NCBI RefSeq assembly: GCF_031583575.1
Contig: NZ_CP134146.1
Location: 2,604,001 to 2,668,000, forward strand
Length of the DNA stretch: 64,000 bases
Source of the DNA: Thalassotalea nanhaiensis
Lineage (GTDB): Bacteria > Pseudomonadota > Gammaproteobacteria > Enterobacterales > Alteromonadaceae
Direction of reading: 5' to 3'
The notes below the pieces were generated by a model. That model was given only the letters and a program-made list of their open reading frames with translations, did no database searches and was not told the origin of the DNA. The stretch's first letter is position 1, and the number at the start of each line of letters is the position of its first letter. Positions 17,201 through 25,613 of this stretch are shown here, piece after piece. A program made the position numbers and the translations under genes.

Positions 17201-19477
17201 CTCATCCATTACTAGACCAGCTTTTGAAGCTTGGGCAACATCAATTGCACCAGCACCTGCCATAAAGTTATAAAATGGCGCAATTAAACTCCCATTCATA
17301 TTCAAAAATACTGGCTTAGCCGTCATCATTAATGCCGATTGAATTTCAGCCGGTGTCCAATCAGGGTGTGATTGGGCAAGCAATGTCGAGGCACCAGTTA
17401 CGTGAGGGGCTGCCATTGAGGTACCACTCATCATTGTCCAGTCACTAGCTCTTGGGAATGCAGTGAACGGTTGCTCATCAGCGTTAGCCGCATAAATATC
17501 AACACCGGGTGCAGTTAAATCGGGTACTAAAGTATTATTGGTACGACTTGGTCCCATTGAACTGAAACGAGCCAATTGATTACCTGCTGTTTCATCCAAA
17601 GAGTAATTGTTGGTATAGTCTGAAATAGTCGCTCTAGCGGTACCTGAGGTGCTGTATCTAATCCAGTTTTTAAGAGAGTAACTATAATTTGCAGGTACCT
17701 GAATTCCAGGGATTACAAATACATCAGCAACCATATTATTGGCTTGATAGTTATTTAAAAGAATAAAACCGCCTGCACCACCATCAGCTACATTAATTGC
17801 TTTTTGTACACGAGCGATATCGCCACGATCACATAACACAATTTGGTCAGCGGTAAATGTTCCTTCAGGGAATGGTACATTACATAGACCTGCGCCATAA
17901 CCATCACTTGGGTTAGGATCGTCATAATCACCAGCGTAAACTACTTCACCCGTTATCGAACCACTGTAGCTTTTACCAGCCATTTCGCCTCTAGGGATAC
18001 GGTAAGATGGCGCATCACCTTCAAAACCGCTTAAGCTTTTATCACCAGTACTCATTACACGGTCATGGGTACTTGCACCTACTGTCGTCACCCAAGGAGA
18101 GGAATGATCGGCAGACCAAAAATATGGGCCTGAATTACCTGCAGCAGCGGCAACCGAAATACCGGCTTCACGTGCGGATAAAAACGAAAGTTCCATTGGA
18201 TCCGTCCATGGTAGTGACTCGGCTCCACCAATAGAGAAGTTAATCGCGTCAACACCATCTTTAATCGCATCTTCAAATGCCGATAAAATGGCTGATTCAG
18301 GACAACCAGCATACTGATCACCACGACCACCCGGCCAACAAACCTGATAAGAAATAATGTGCGCACGCGGGGCTACACCACTAGTTTTAGCAAAGCTAAA
18401 TGGCACATCTAAACCATCACTTACCGCTTCACCGTTCGCAACCTGTAGAGGGGTATTTTCGTTAACATTACCGGCAACAGTACTGGCGGTATGCGAGCCG
18501 TGACCGTTATAATCCTCACCATTTTCAGCGCGTCTATCTCTCCAACTGCCTGAGGCTGGGTAATTGTTTGCCTGGGTAATTTCAGGGTATGAACGTACGC
18601 CGATTAATTTGTCATTACAGAGGTTGGCAAATTCTTCCTGTTCACAATCACCAACAAAGTTACCTGTGCCAAAGGGATTGGTCGCTTCATAGGCTTCATC
18701 AGATGCAAAAGCGACATGGTCAGTGTTAATACCGGTATCGATAATACCAACAACCATTCCTTCACCTTGTACAGGCAGAGAGTCAGGAGTCGCACTACCA
18801 CTCCACATCTCATCAGAGCCGATAAATTCTGGGCCACGATCAGATTGCAATTCGAAAATACGATTTTCCGAGATTCGTTTAACACCACTTTGCTTAGACA
18901 TAATAATTGCGTCTTGCTGAGTCATGTCGACAACAAGAGCATTATTGGCTAGGTGAAATTGTTTTATGACATCAAGTTTTGCGCCAGCAGCCGTTACGTT
19001 ATTGATAAAGGTATCTTGGCGCTGAGCGATGTATGACTTGTATGAATGAGCAGCAGCAGAGTTTACATTAACTCGACCTTTAGCCATTAATGAATCATTT
19101 TTTGGTGCTGCAGTAGCAGCTAAACCATCAATTCCACCTTTATAAGCAGCAAGAGGCTTATCATCAAGCTGCACGATGTATGTTTTTATACCTGTCGCAT
19201 CTTGTTCTGGTTGGAAAATTTGCTGTGGCGATAACTGTTTAATAACACGGTTAACACTACCTGCTTGACCAGCATAAAGGTCACTATGTTCAAATTCAGC
19301 TCTATCTGTTGCCAGACTGTCTATATCAGCTTTAGTAAATGTAGGAACTTTTAAACTCGTTCCTTCTACAGAACTAAATCCAACCTCGGCAACTGCTTGA
19401 CCCGTTGCACCAAAATACAGTGCAGTACAAGCGGCTAAGGCAGTTTTTTTAAATACTACCTTTTTATTATAATTCAT
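14279..19477 (-). CDS. Large secreted subtilisin-like serine protease with GlyGly-CTERM anchor
   Basis: 1732 residues. A signal peptide covers about 1-30, and an I9-type propeptide (TYIVQLDDKPLAAYKGG) spans about 98-210. The S8 domain has Asp247 (IIDTGINTDH), His326 (NGHGSHTAS), oxyanion Asn448 (AAGNSG) and Ser687 (SGTSMAAPHV). A PA domain is inserted near 500-610. Long beta-rich regions follow, and an Ig/cadherin-like repeat lies near 1610-1700 (SDVDGDELTI, SDGIETVSA). The C-terminus is SSSGGGSFGW, a hydrophobic helix and AKRRK, the GlyGly-CTERM layout processed by rhombosortase with type II secretion. The enzyme should digest external proteins at the cell surface. It is transcribed alone. 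A CadC-like regulator lies downstream. Confidence 0.94.
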   Translation of the reverse strand: MNYNKKVVFKKTALAACTALYFGATGQAVAEVGFSSVEGTSLKVPTFTKADIDSLATDRAEFEHSDLYAGQAGSVNRVIKQLSPQQIFQPEQDATGIKTYIVQLDDKPLAAYKGGIDGLAATAAPKNDSLMAKGRVNVNSAAAHSYKSYIAQRQDTFINNVTAAGAKLDVIKQFHLANNALVVDMTQQDAIIMSKQSGVKRISENRIFELQSDRGPEFIGSDEMWSGSATPDSLPVQGEGMVVGIIDTGINTDHVAFASDEAYEATNPFGTGNFVGDCEQEEFANLCNDKLIGVRSYPEITQANNYPASGSWRDRRAENGEDYNGHGSHTASTVAGNVNENTPLQVANGEAVSDGLDVPFSFAKTSGVAPRAHIISYQVCWPGGRGDQYAGCPESAILSAFEDAIKDGVDAINFSIGGAESLPWTDPMELSFLSAREAGISVAAAAGNSGPYFWSADHSSPWVTTVGASTHDRVMSTGDKSLSGFEGDAPSYRIPRGEMAGKSYSGSITGEVVYAGDYDDPNPSDGYGAGLCNVPFPEGTFTADQIVLCDRGDIARVQKAINVADGGAGGFILLNNYQANNMVADVFVIPGIQVPANYSYSLKNWIRYSTSGTARATISDYTNNYSLDETAGNQLARFSSMGPSRTNNTLVPDLTAPGVDIYAANADEQPFTAFPRASDWTMMSGTSMAAPHVTGASTLLAQSHPDWTPAEIQSALMMTAKPVFLNMNGSLIAPFYNFMAGAGAIDVAQASKAGLVMDESIENYLAANPEQGGLANWVNVPSMVEMECEQTCSWMRTVTATQDGTWNVTALAKEEGAELVAQPASFTLKAGESQSIVVSMKLPSLFEYKVEPIEPGAPWEQIGNNYAIYNGEVVLTEANGNAPAAHLPVVASNVHDELPFSKEFEFSRNQSSETFRVNTDDYSEFTPRYYGLSKPVSTDVVEKTFVRPVLRQSDIDDGWDIRSVDVPEGTKSVTFFANEGEFLNDDNIMRARLTNATPHMHVGFDENGDGTFIPTEEEAAEDYYALRNNYFDEIVCQSSSDTEANFCTLINPKPGKYWYAIAALSNLNRGKDVAMNGGYAIIANDSDANNITIEGPASHDGNGDYNLTLNWDIADAKAGDVYYGGFDLGNMPGAEGTLGFTTLKLTRSDDAVSWSVSKDKARNMDQIEVNVKINPNMETYDRDYSLNLTIPEGMRLVPSTVKSNNEAIAELLTVDSQTLTIASSQEATRNVTPEYIMTTNLTDEMCHTPLIDEYSTGGYIDLQGEYRMQPQIDWFTGNYKEYMDVPVDWLFQLGGAKFELYNQPNSGMMRMHTVGVTQLNDRYWPMKWHRGPGFLVESIAPFWNGNFEMQYRRHPDDAWGLTLASQYGAERPDLGDLLFAEFDNVIDTATGDEYDFEMILRSGIDYHQGMPEIVYAYDNLGANLAKGGVFVEGFTSAFSSNAGPKEGQLYSVFGFDNLDEVIEDDLVVCFNYDGPERSAVDISFIAVVQPEATGTEQIIDFSYELEGEETKTLSHSISVNANIKVADMADMTVAEDSRIDGIEVMHIDANQVANVLEVTGNDITAEVDGMMFNLIPNADFAGETEVFVTVRDMEHSGDATTTSFMLTVTPSNDMPTAVMVNDVVSITEGDSVTLEVSASDVDGDELTITWSGEGDIADVNAAITEVSGLAVGSYTFTATVSDGIETVSATVSVDVTAVEVIEETKSSSGGGSFGWMLFFVLPLIAKRRKSTN

Positions 19478-19983
19478 AAATACTTCCCTAATTTAAAACG
19501 TTTGTTTTGAATAAAACCAAATTGGTTAAATACTTCTTTGGGCTTATTTTTAATCCAACTTTATTATTTTTGTCGAATTAAATTTAAGGTAAATAGTTAT
19601 AAATAAGAGTAAAAACATCCGCAACGACAGCAACATCACATTTACAACAGTGCAGCATCATTTTTTCTTTTATTAAACATCAATTAAACATCAGCTAACT
19701 GATAAAGCCTATATATAGAGTGCAGTACAGACGGCAAGTAAAAGTGTTACAGAATTGTCTAAAATACAAAATGAAGGAGTGATTTCTAGAAAATGCGTAC
19801 CGTTTTCGAACACTGCAAACGTTAGCGTTTGATCGCTGTGGCGAAAAAACTCTGAGTTCTCGCCGCATGATGATAAATGCTTACTCGAAGCCATATTGAA
19901 AAAGCAAAGGTGATGACCAACCTATCGCCCTTTTACTTTCTCAATAAAGCTCAAACCTGAAAAGGAATAAAACAATAGTTATC
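19478..19983. other. Gene-free stretch upstream of the subtilase
   Basis: About 500 bases with no convincing gene. The part next to 19478 should hold the protease promoter. A small inverted repeat CAAACG TTAG CGTTTG is seen near 19817-19832. Nothing else is supported. Confidence 0.4.
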
Positions 19984-20379
19984 TTAATTTTTCTCTGTTG
20001 ATTTAGTCTGACTTTTTATCACGATAAGAAAACAGATCAAAGCTATTGACCAAATGATCCCTTTTAAAATTACCGAGTTTACGTCGGTATGCGGGTGGTC
20101 GGCTCTAAAGGTTGCACCTCGTAAATACGCTTCTAAATGGGCATAAAATGGTACAAACATGCCTCCAGTTGTATAAGCCCACGCTGCAACCATATATTTT
20201 TCAGCTAGTTGTGAGCCTTTAGTCCACAAAACAGCTGCGGTTAATAATAAAAGTCCGCATAAATAATCTTCAACCATCGTAGTCGCATTGATTGAAAAAT
20301 AACTCAAACCTCTACGTAGGGTTTCACCCAATATAAAAACAAAGCTCATTAAGTAAGTGAGTATGTAAACTATTTTCAT
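19984..20379 (-). CDS. Small four-helix membrane protein of unknown function
   Basis: 131 residues with four predicted membrane helices: about 3-20 (ILTYLMSFVFILGET), 37-53 (YLCGLLLLTAAVLWT), 62-82 (MVAAWAYTTGGMFVPFYAH) and 105-122 (GIIWSIALICFLIVI). A polar loop with RADHPHTDVNS precedes the last helix. I do not recognise the family. It lies 142 bases downstream of the DUF1254 gene in the same direction, with a terminator-like hairpin between, so it is not clearly co-transcribed. A helix-dense protein of this size could be a membrane carrier or accessory subunit, but no function should be assigned. Confidence 0.7.
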   Translation of the reverse strand: MKIVYILTYLMSFVFILGETLRRGLSYFSINATTMVEDYLCGLLLLTAAVLWTKGSQLAEKYMVAAWAYTTGGMFVPFYAHLEAYLRGATFRADHPHTDVNSVILKGIIWSIALICFLIVIKSQTKSTEKN

Positions 20380-20474
20380 GATTTTCCTTATATATAATAA
20401 GAGTAATTAAAAGTTGTGCATAACAGAAACTACGCCATCACTGGCATGTCTGCGTATAATTCTGCGTGAATAAA

Positions 20475-20495
20475 AAAGGCCTATGAAAGGCCTTA
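20475..20495 (-). terminator. Terminator after DUF1254 gene
   Basis: AAAGGCCT and AGGCCTTA arms around a short loop, 27 bases beyond the stop, flanked by A/T runs on both sides. Confidence 0.65.
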
Positions 20496-20521
20496 TTTTG
20501 TATAAGATTTAAAGCCTGATA

Positions 20522-21580
20522 TTACTTAGCTTTAACAAATGGTAATAATCGGTATCCATCGTTTTTAACTTTATCTGATGGAATATAATGACGTACGCCT
20601 AAGTTAAATACTCCCGTAGCATTTTTAGTCTCAATATTGTTAATTGCATCGCTACCACAGCCAAAACTGATTGTATACGTACCGTCTTTATTTGCTTTAG
20701 CAGTATTTGAACTTAAGTTAGCAAGATCGTTAAACATAAAGCCTTTTTTGTCGTAAACAGTAAATGACCAGAATGCTTTATTTTTAGGGTCTTCAAAGGT
20801 TGCCTGATGACATTGATCTGCTGGGTAATTACCCGATACTTCATAGACGTTATCTTGAAGCTGTGCACCACCCCAACCAATTGCTGCGCCTACTGAGTAC
20901 TTTTGTTTAGTAAACAATTCTTTTGATGAATCACCTGGATCTGTAAACATACCATACAGCGCTTCGCCCCCTTCGTTTTTAAGCAGACCTGGCATTTGAG
21001 CTTTTAGAGCATTTTCAACATTGTGGAATGAGGTTTTATCTACTTGAATAGAGTCAAATTTATTACTCGAATCAGCAGTGATCTTCATTTGATCTTGTAT
21101 TTTATGCGCTTCTTCTTTTGTAAAAGTTGAATCTAAGCGAATAACTAAATAAAGATGACTTCCTGTGTGCGTGGTTAAATTAAACGTACCAGAGCCATAT
21201 TTCATCGCTTGAATGCGGTGATCTTCAGTTACAGGTTGCACAGACATGTATTTGCCTTTAGGGATTTCTGGCATTGTGATGTAAGCACCTTTAGAAACAT
21301 CAACAACGGCTAATGAATAATAGGTATCACGGTTCATACGAACAACAGGCTGTTGATCAGTTGGCGTTAATTCGCGTTTGTGTAAAAGGTTATTCACCCC
21401 TACTAGATCTTGGTTTTTAAGAATTTGTCGAGATGTTTCAAACGTTGGGTAGTTATCTTCTGTAACCACAGTTCCACCTTTGGCGAAAAATTGTTCTACA
21501 CTGGTAACTGTGTCTGCAGCCATTGCTGAAAACGCTAACAAGTTTAAACTAACTGCTGTTGCTAATACGACTTTATTCAT
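20522..21580 (-). CDS. DUF1254/DUF1214-type periplasmic protein
   Basis: 352 residues. A signal peptide (about 1-21, ending AMAA) precedes a DUF1254-like segment with VVRMNRDTYYSLAVVDVSKG and a DUF1214-like C-terminal region (FWSFTVYDKKGFMFND, then YTISFGC). Proteins with this pair of domains are common in marine and soil Proteobacteria; their biochemical role is unknown, and a lectin-like sandwich fold has been suggested for relatives. It is predicted to be periplasmic or exported. It lies between small envelope genes and the desaturase fusion, so an envelope or lipid role is possible, though not shown. Confidence 0.8.
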   Translation of the reverse strand: MNKVVLATAVSLNLLAFSAMAADTVTSVEQFFAKGGTVVTEDNYPTFETSRQILKNQDLVGVNNLLHKRELTPTDQQPVVRMNRDTYYSLAVVDVSKGAYITMPEIPKGKYMSVQPVTEDHRIQAMKYGSGTFNLTTHTGSHLYLVIRLDSTFTKEEAHKIQDQMKITADSSNKFDSIQVDKTSFHNVENALKAQMPGLLKNEGGEALYGMFTDPGDSSKELFTKQKYSVGAAIGWGGAQLQDNVYEVSGNYPADQCHQATFEDPKNKAFWSFTVYDKKGFMFNDLANLSSNTAKANKDGTYTISFGCGSDAINNIETKNATGVFNLGVRHYIPSDKVKNDGYRLLPFVKAK

Positions 21581-21730
21581 TTTACATCCTTTAATATTTA
21601 AAAAACATGGTCTTTCAATTCAATTGTCTATAGTTTAACCAGAAACAAAAATTACACAAATGAATAATAATTATTATGCTTCATGCATCTAGCACATATA
21701 ACAATTATTCAAATGATCTAGTGATTAATT

Positions 21731-22534
21731 TTACTTAGGGAAGAGCAGGTAAAGATTCAGGTTATATGACATCCCTTCTGGATCTCCCGGTGCTGACTCA
21801 ATCCAATACTTAAAGCCTCCACCAACTAAGATGGGTTGGTCGCCAACCATAAAAAATTGTGATGCGGTTAATGTGAGCGGAATAGACCAATCATCATTAT
21901 TCCAGTTGTAATTTGTTTCAGAGGTTAATTCTATGGTCATTGCCCCTTCTGTGGTGTAATCAAAAAACGGCTGAATAAAGGTATTACTATATGTACCACC
22001 GATATGCCCTTCTACTGAATATACATGGTTAGCTAAAAATCCATAGGTTTTAGAGCCGTCAACTCTTAATGCGATAAATGACCCACCCAAGCCATGTTCT
22101 TCATAACCTAGGTAGTCATCTGTAGCACTATCAAATTGCAGATAAGGCCCGTAGCCAGTTATCCAGCCATTTTCAGTTGGTTTGTCCGGTGAAAAAAACA
22201 AACTCTCACTGATATCGCCTATACCCTGTTGAGATCCTGCACCAGGGAAAATATCATCTTGTTGAATGATTGGCACTATGGTTCTAGTAATTAGGTTCCA
22301 ATCTTCGCTCAACTCAAAAGGTATTATCGGCTGAACAAAAATCGTACTGCGGGTACCATCATCAACCGGGCCTATATTTTCATTATATTCAAACTGAATT
22401 GGTACCATGATCATGGTTGTAAGTGGATTGGCAATTTCTTGTGCTAGTTCTTTATTCTCTTGTGCTTGAGTGGGAAAAATAACTAACAAAAACAAGTTCA
22501 GGAGATAAACTGTTAGTCTTTTATTTATTTTCAT
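21731..22534 (-). CDS. Outer-membrane beta-barrel of the phenol-degradation MetA/transporter-like family
   Basis: About 267 residues from the Met at 22534 (reading MKINKRLTVYLL); an upstream Met at 22552 is in frame, but the lower one has an AGGGA ribosome site at good spacing. A signal peptide covers about 1-25, ending TQAQ. The remainder is beta-rich with barrel features such as QPIIPFELSEDWNLITRT and GIGDISESLFFSP, and the last residues are NLYLLFPK. It resembles the putative outer-membrane channel group that includes MetA of phenol pathways and proteins misnamed neuromedin U. It may let hydrophobic compounds through. It follows the desaturase fusion on the same strand. Repeats TTATGTA ... 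TACATAA upstream resemble the putative TetR site. Confidence 0.72.
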   Translation of the reverse strand: MKINKRLTVYLLNLFLLVIFPTQAQENKELAQEIANPLTTMIMVPIQFEYNENIGPVDDGTRSTIFVQPIIPFELSEDWNLITRTIVPIIQQDDIFPGAGSQQGIGDISESLFFSPDKPTENGWITGYGPYLQFDSATDDYLGYEEHGLGGSFIALRVDGSKTYGFLANHVYSVEGHIGGTYSNTFIQPFFDYTTEGAMTIELTSETNYNWNNDDWSIPLTLTASQFFMVGDQPILVGGGFKYWIESAPGDPEGMSYNLNLYLLFPK

Positions 22535-22749
22535 TAAGCAACATCCCTGCAAAATTTATGTACATACCAATTTAGATTAATACATAACTACAAATAATCC
22601 AGACAAGTTGTTGTTTTATTTTGAATTATAGCTATTTATTTAATATATTTAGCGTCTTTTTCAACAGGGAAGTTGTATATGCCGCTATAACAAGGATGTT
22701 AATAAGCGGCACTGTAAATGGCTAAATAAAATAATTTGAACTTATATTG
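22535..22749. other. Intergenic stretch with operator-like half-sites and a dispersed repeat
   Basis: TTATGTA at 22556-22562 and TACATAA at 22581-22587 form an inverted pair with an 18-base gap upstream of the barrel gene. From 22659 to 22685 lies TTTTCAACAGGGAAGTTG plus TATATGCCG, almost the same as a sequence near 61590. A GCCGCT ... AGCGGC hairpin lies at about 22681-22710, behind the desaturase stop. Confidence 0.5.
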
Positions 22750-24675
22750 CTAAACGCTTATTTCTAATGTTTCTGTCGTTGCTCTGGTTACGCAAGGTGT
22801 AAACAATTTTTGTACTTGATGTTCATTTGCATTCAATACCATATCCTTGTGCTCGACTTCACCTGATTTAATTTTACATTTACAAGTACCACAAACACCG
22901 TTTTCGCAAGACATTGGTACGAAAATATCGTTTTCTTTCAGAACCTGGATAATCGACTTATCTTTAGGAATTAAAAATTCTTTTTCATGTCCTGTTACTT
23001 TTAGCGTGAACTCTTTGTTTAAATTAACATCGGTATGCTCTGCCCCGGCAAAGCTTTCTTTATTGAATTGCTCTTCAGTTACGCCTGCGGCTTGTGCACT
23101 ACGTTCAATGTAGTTCATAAATCCTTCAGGACCACAAACATAAACATAAACATTAGCAGAGTTATCTCTAGTTAATACTTGTTCGGCGTTTAATGGTTCG
23201 ATGTCTTTATTATCATCAATATAGACCTTAATTTGATCTTTAAATGGTAATGTTTTCCATGTGTCTTTGAAAGCCCATTTATTATGTGTAGCAAAACAAT
23301 AATGCAACTCAAATGGCGTTCCTTGATGATGCAGTTTCCAAGCCATAGCTAGCATAGGGGTGATTCCAATTCCTCCAGCAAAAAGTAACACATTGGATGC
23401 CGGTTTTAAGGCAAATAAGTTACGTGGTTTACTGATTTTAACCACTTGGCCAACCTTGAACGTTTCATGCAATAACTCTGAACCTCCACGGCCGTTTTCT
23501 TCACATTGCACAGCTATCTGATAGCAATTACGTTGCTGGTAATCATTACAAAGAGAGTATTGACGAATGATCCCATCTGCTACTTCTACATCGATATGTG
23601 CACCAGGTTCAAATTTAGGCAAAGTTTGCGAGCTTTCACTCGGTTCAAATGTATAACTGTTAATACCTTGGGCAACCTGCTCAACTGCTGTGATAGTGAC
23701 ATATAAGCTTGATTGTGCAACTCGATTTTGATTGTTTTGTTTATGCTGCTCTTGGTTTTGATTATTTAGTTGAGTGAATTTTTCAGCATCAATACCAATA
23801 TTGGCTAAGTTTTGACGTTCAAATATATCTTTACCGAGTTGCCATGCTTGCCAGTTTCGATATATAGGCATGTTAGGGTATAGATGGTGGATTAAATGCC
23901 TGTTCTGGCCAAAATAAACTTTCGCAAAAGGGCTATCAAAGCCACGAATTATTGATGTAGTCATAAAAGGACTTCGCTCTTTTACACTGCACTTTTCAGG
24001 AGGGTGTTGTACATAGGCAAACATTAAAATAGCCACAAAAAAGCCAATACGTTGTGGAATAACATACAGCATCAAAAACTCATACCAATAAGCTGACGTA
24101 AAACCTAGTACGAGTACAGAAATATATATGGTCATAGAAAGAAGGTTCACAACGGTGGTGCTTTTTGATGCAGAGTCACGATTAGAAAAACTCCAATAAC
24201 ACCAGTAAAAGTCATGAGTAAAGATTTTAAACATTCTTGTAAGCCAATTGCCTTGATATAAGTAATCATCAGGGTCTTCGACACCACAAGTATCGCGATG
24301 ATGAGTGAGATGTTGATGCCTAAATTGCACGATAGGCAATTGCGGATACGGTATAACCGTAAGCAATGTACCTAGAATATCATTTAGCCATCGGTTTCTT
24401 GACAGTACTAAATGTGAGGCCTCATGAACGGTAAGTATAAAGATGAAAAATGTGTAAGTACTTAATAACGTTAACCACCACGCCGATAAATTACCCGCTA
24501 ACCATTGATTAGAAAGATACAACCAAGCCACTAAGCTAAGCAAACAGCTTATTATTAAAACCCAATTTACAGAAGGAACATACAGCAGTTTTTTAAACTC
24601 AGCTCTTGCTGCAAGTTCTTTTAGATCTTCAATTGCTGCTGTTGGCATTTGCCCTTTCATGGTGTCTGTATTCAT
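22750..24675 (-). CDS. Fatty-acid desaturase fused to ferredoxin-NAD(P) reductase and 2Fe-2S ferredoxin
   Basis: 641 residues. The N-terminal membrane desaturase (about 30-300) has four hydrophobic helices and three His boxes: HEASH at 84-88, HQHLTHH at 120-126 and HLIHH at 260-264. A Q/N-rich linker (302-322) follows. A reductase of phthalate-dioxygenase-reductase type comes next: flavin motif RQYS at 371-374, NAD motif AGGIGITPM near 433-441 and CGPEGFM near 514-520. Finally there is a 2Fe-2S ferredoxin with Cys590, Cys595, Cys598 and Cys628. The protein should take electrons from NAD(P)H to its own di-iron centre and desaturate or hydroxylate a lipid or hydrocarbon. It is divergent from a TetR gene across a long palindrome. 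Confidence 0.93.
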   Translation of the reverse strand: MNTDTMKGQMPTAAIEDLKELAARAEFKKLLYVPSVNWVLIISCLLSLVAWLYLSNQWLAGNLSAWWLTLLSTYTFFIFILTVHEASHLVLSRNRWLNDILGTLLTVIPYPQLPIVQFRHQHLTHHRDTCGVEDPDDYLYQGNWLTRMFKIFTHDFYWCYWSFSNRDSASKSTTVVNLLSMTIYISVLVLGFTSAYWYEFLMLYVIPQRIGFFVAILMFAYVQHPPEKCSVKERSPFMTTSIIRGFDSPFAKVYFGQNRHLIHHLYPNMPIYRNWQAWQLGKDIFERQNLANIGIDAEKFTQLNNQNQEQHKQNNQNRVAQSSLYVTITAVEQVAQGINSYTFEPSESSQTLPKFEPGAHIDVEVADGIIRQYSLCNDYQQRNCYQIAVQCEENGRGGSELLHETFKVGQVVKISKPRNLFALKPASNVLLFAGGIGITPMLAMAWKLHHQGTPFELHYCFATHNKWAFKDTWKTLPFKDQIKVYIDDNKDIEPLNAEQVLTRDNSANVYVYVCGPEGFMNYIERSAQAAGVTEEQFNKESFAGAEHTDVNLNKEFTLKVTGHEKEFLIPKDKSIIQVLKENDIFVPMSCENGVCGTCKCKIKSGEVEHKDMVLNANEHQVQKLFTPCVTRATTETLEISV

Positions 24676-24692
24676 GATTTACCTATTAACGA

Positions 24693-24724
24693 ATATTTTA
24701 TGTATCGATTGGTACATAAAATAT
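24693..24724. promoter_or_regulatory. Probable TetR operator: perfect 12-base inverted repeat
   Basis: ATATTTTATGTA (24693-24704), 8-base spacer, TACATAAAATAT (24713-24724). It starts 18 bases upstream of the desaturase start, in the region shared with the divergent TetR gene. A TetR dimer site that represses the fusion gene is the simplest reading. Confidence 0.7.
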
Positions 24725-24886
24725 CGTATAATCATTAAACGATCAATAATTATTTACTAAGCAGTCAGTTAATTAGCTGTAGATCTGTTTAAAAAAATAA
24801 ATAAATTACTGTTTATACTGGAATTTACTTTTTTAAATTTATCTTAAATGTTACGTTGTTCACATAAATAAGTAGGTGGTACTAAT

Positions 24887-25564
24887 ATGGCTAGACCCGT
24901 AAAAACAGAGCATGGTAAAGGTAATGTTGAATGGACTAAGCAGCAGTTGATCAATGCTGCGGCCGAACAATTTTCTAAACTTGGTTTTCAGGGAGCATCA
25001 CTTAGTAAAATTAGAGAGAAAGTTGGCGTTAAAAACTCAACGATTGTTTACCACTTTAAGTCCAAAGAAGGGTTATATTTAGCCGTTACTGAACACTTAG
25101 AAAAAAGCTTTGCCAAGATGATAAATGACTTGGTTGAGCAACATGCAGACGAACCAGCGATAGAGCGGTTTTATCAGTTCTGTTATACCCTTCAACAATG
25201 GGGCTCAAACCAACAATACTTTACTAGTATTGCCATCCAAGAGATGATGAATAGAGAACTGCACAGTGCCAACAGCATGTTTTACCAAAACTTTGGTAGG
25301 CGTTTAAATCAAACAATTGAGTTTATCAAAGGTCATGATGGAGCAGAAACATGGACGAAGGTAAACTGGAAAATCTTTATCGTAAATGTGTTTTTATCAA
25401 TCCTTATTGGTCAGGCGGTTTCAGTTGCAATACCTATCGCCTTACAAATTGATGAGCCTACTTACAAACAGCAGCACATCAATGAGGTATTTAGAAGCCA
25501 ATTATTAGCATTAGTTAAAGATAAGCATACGGCTGAACAGTATTTAGAATTAAAACTTTCTTAA
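24887..25564 (+). CDS. TetR-family transcriptional regulator
   Basis: 225 residues. The N-terminal DNA-binding domain is typical: QLINAAAEQFSKLGFQGAS at about 21-39, then SKIREKVGVKNSTIVYHFKSKEGLYLAV, here read as helix-turn-helix at about 40-67. The C-terminal two thirds form a helical ligand-binding and dimer domain with a central hydrophobic stretch (WKIFIVNVFLSILIGQAVSV). It is divergent from the desaturase fusion, with a perfect long inverted repeat between them, so it most likely controls that gene and its own, with a fatty acid, acyl-CoA or hydrocarbon as possible inducer. A bidirectional terminator follows. Confidence 0.92.
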   Translation: MARPVKTEHGKGNVEWTKQQLINAAAEQFSKLGFQGASLSKIREKVGVKNSTIVYHFKSKEGLYLAVTEHLEKSFAKMINDLVEQHADEPAIERFYQFCYTLQQWGSNQQYFTSIAIQEMMNRELHSANSMFYQNFGRRLNQTIEFIKGHDGAETWTKVNWKIFIVNVFLSILIGQAVSVAIPIALQIDEPTYKQQHINEVFRSQLLALVKDKHTAEQYLELKLS

Positions 25565-25590
25565 AACGGCATTACTGTTAATGCCGTTTT
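25563..25590. terminator. Bidirectional terminator between TetR and CoA-transferase
   Basis: AAAACGGCATTA (25563-25574), loop CTGT, TAATGCCGTTTT (25579-25590), with T runs on both strands. It serves the convergent TetR and CaiB genes. Confidence 0.88.
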
Positions 25591-25613
25591 AAAACAACTG
25601 TGTAGCGTAGTAT

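Noticed and set aside
19709-19894. Open frame of 61 codons upstream of the subtilase
   Set aside because: No ribosome site, unusual composition and no recognisable family; treated as gene-free.
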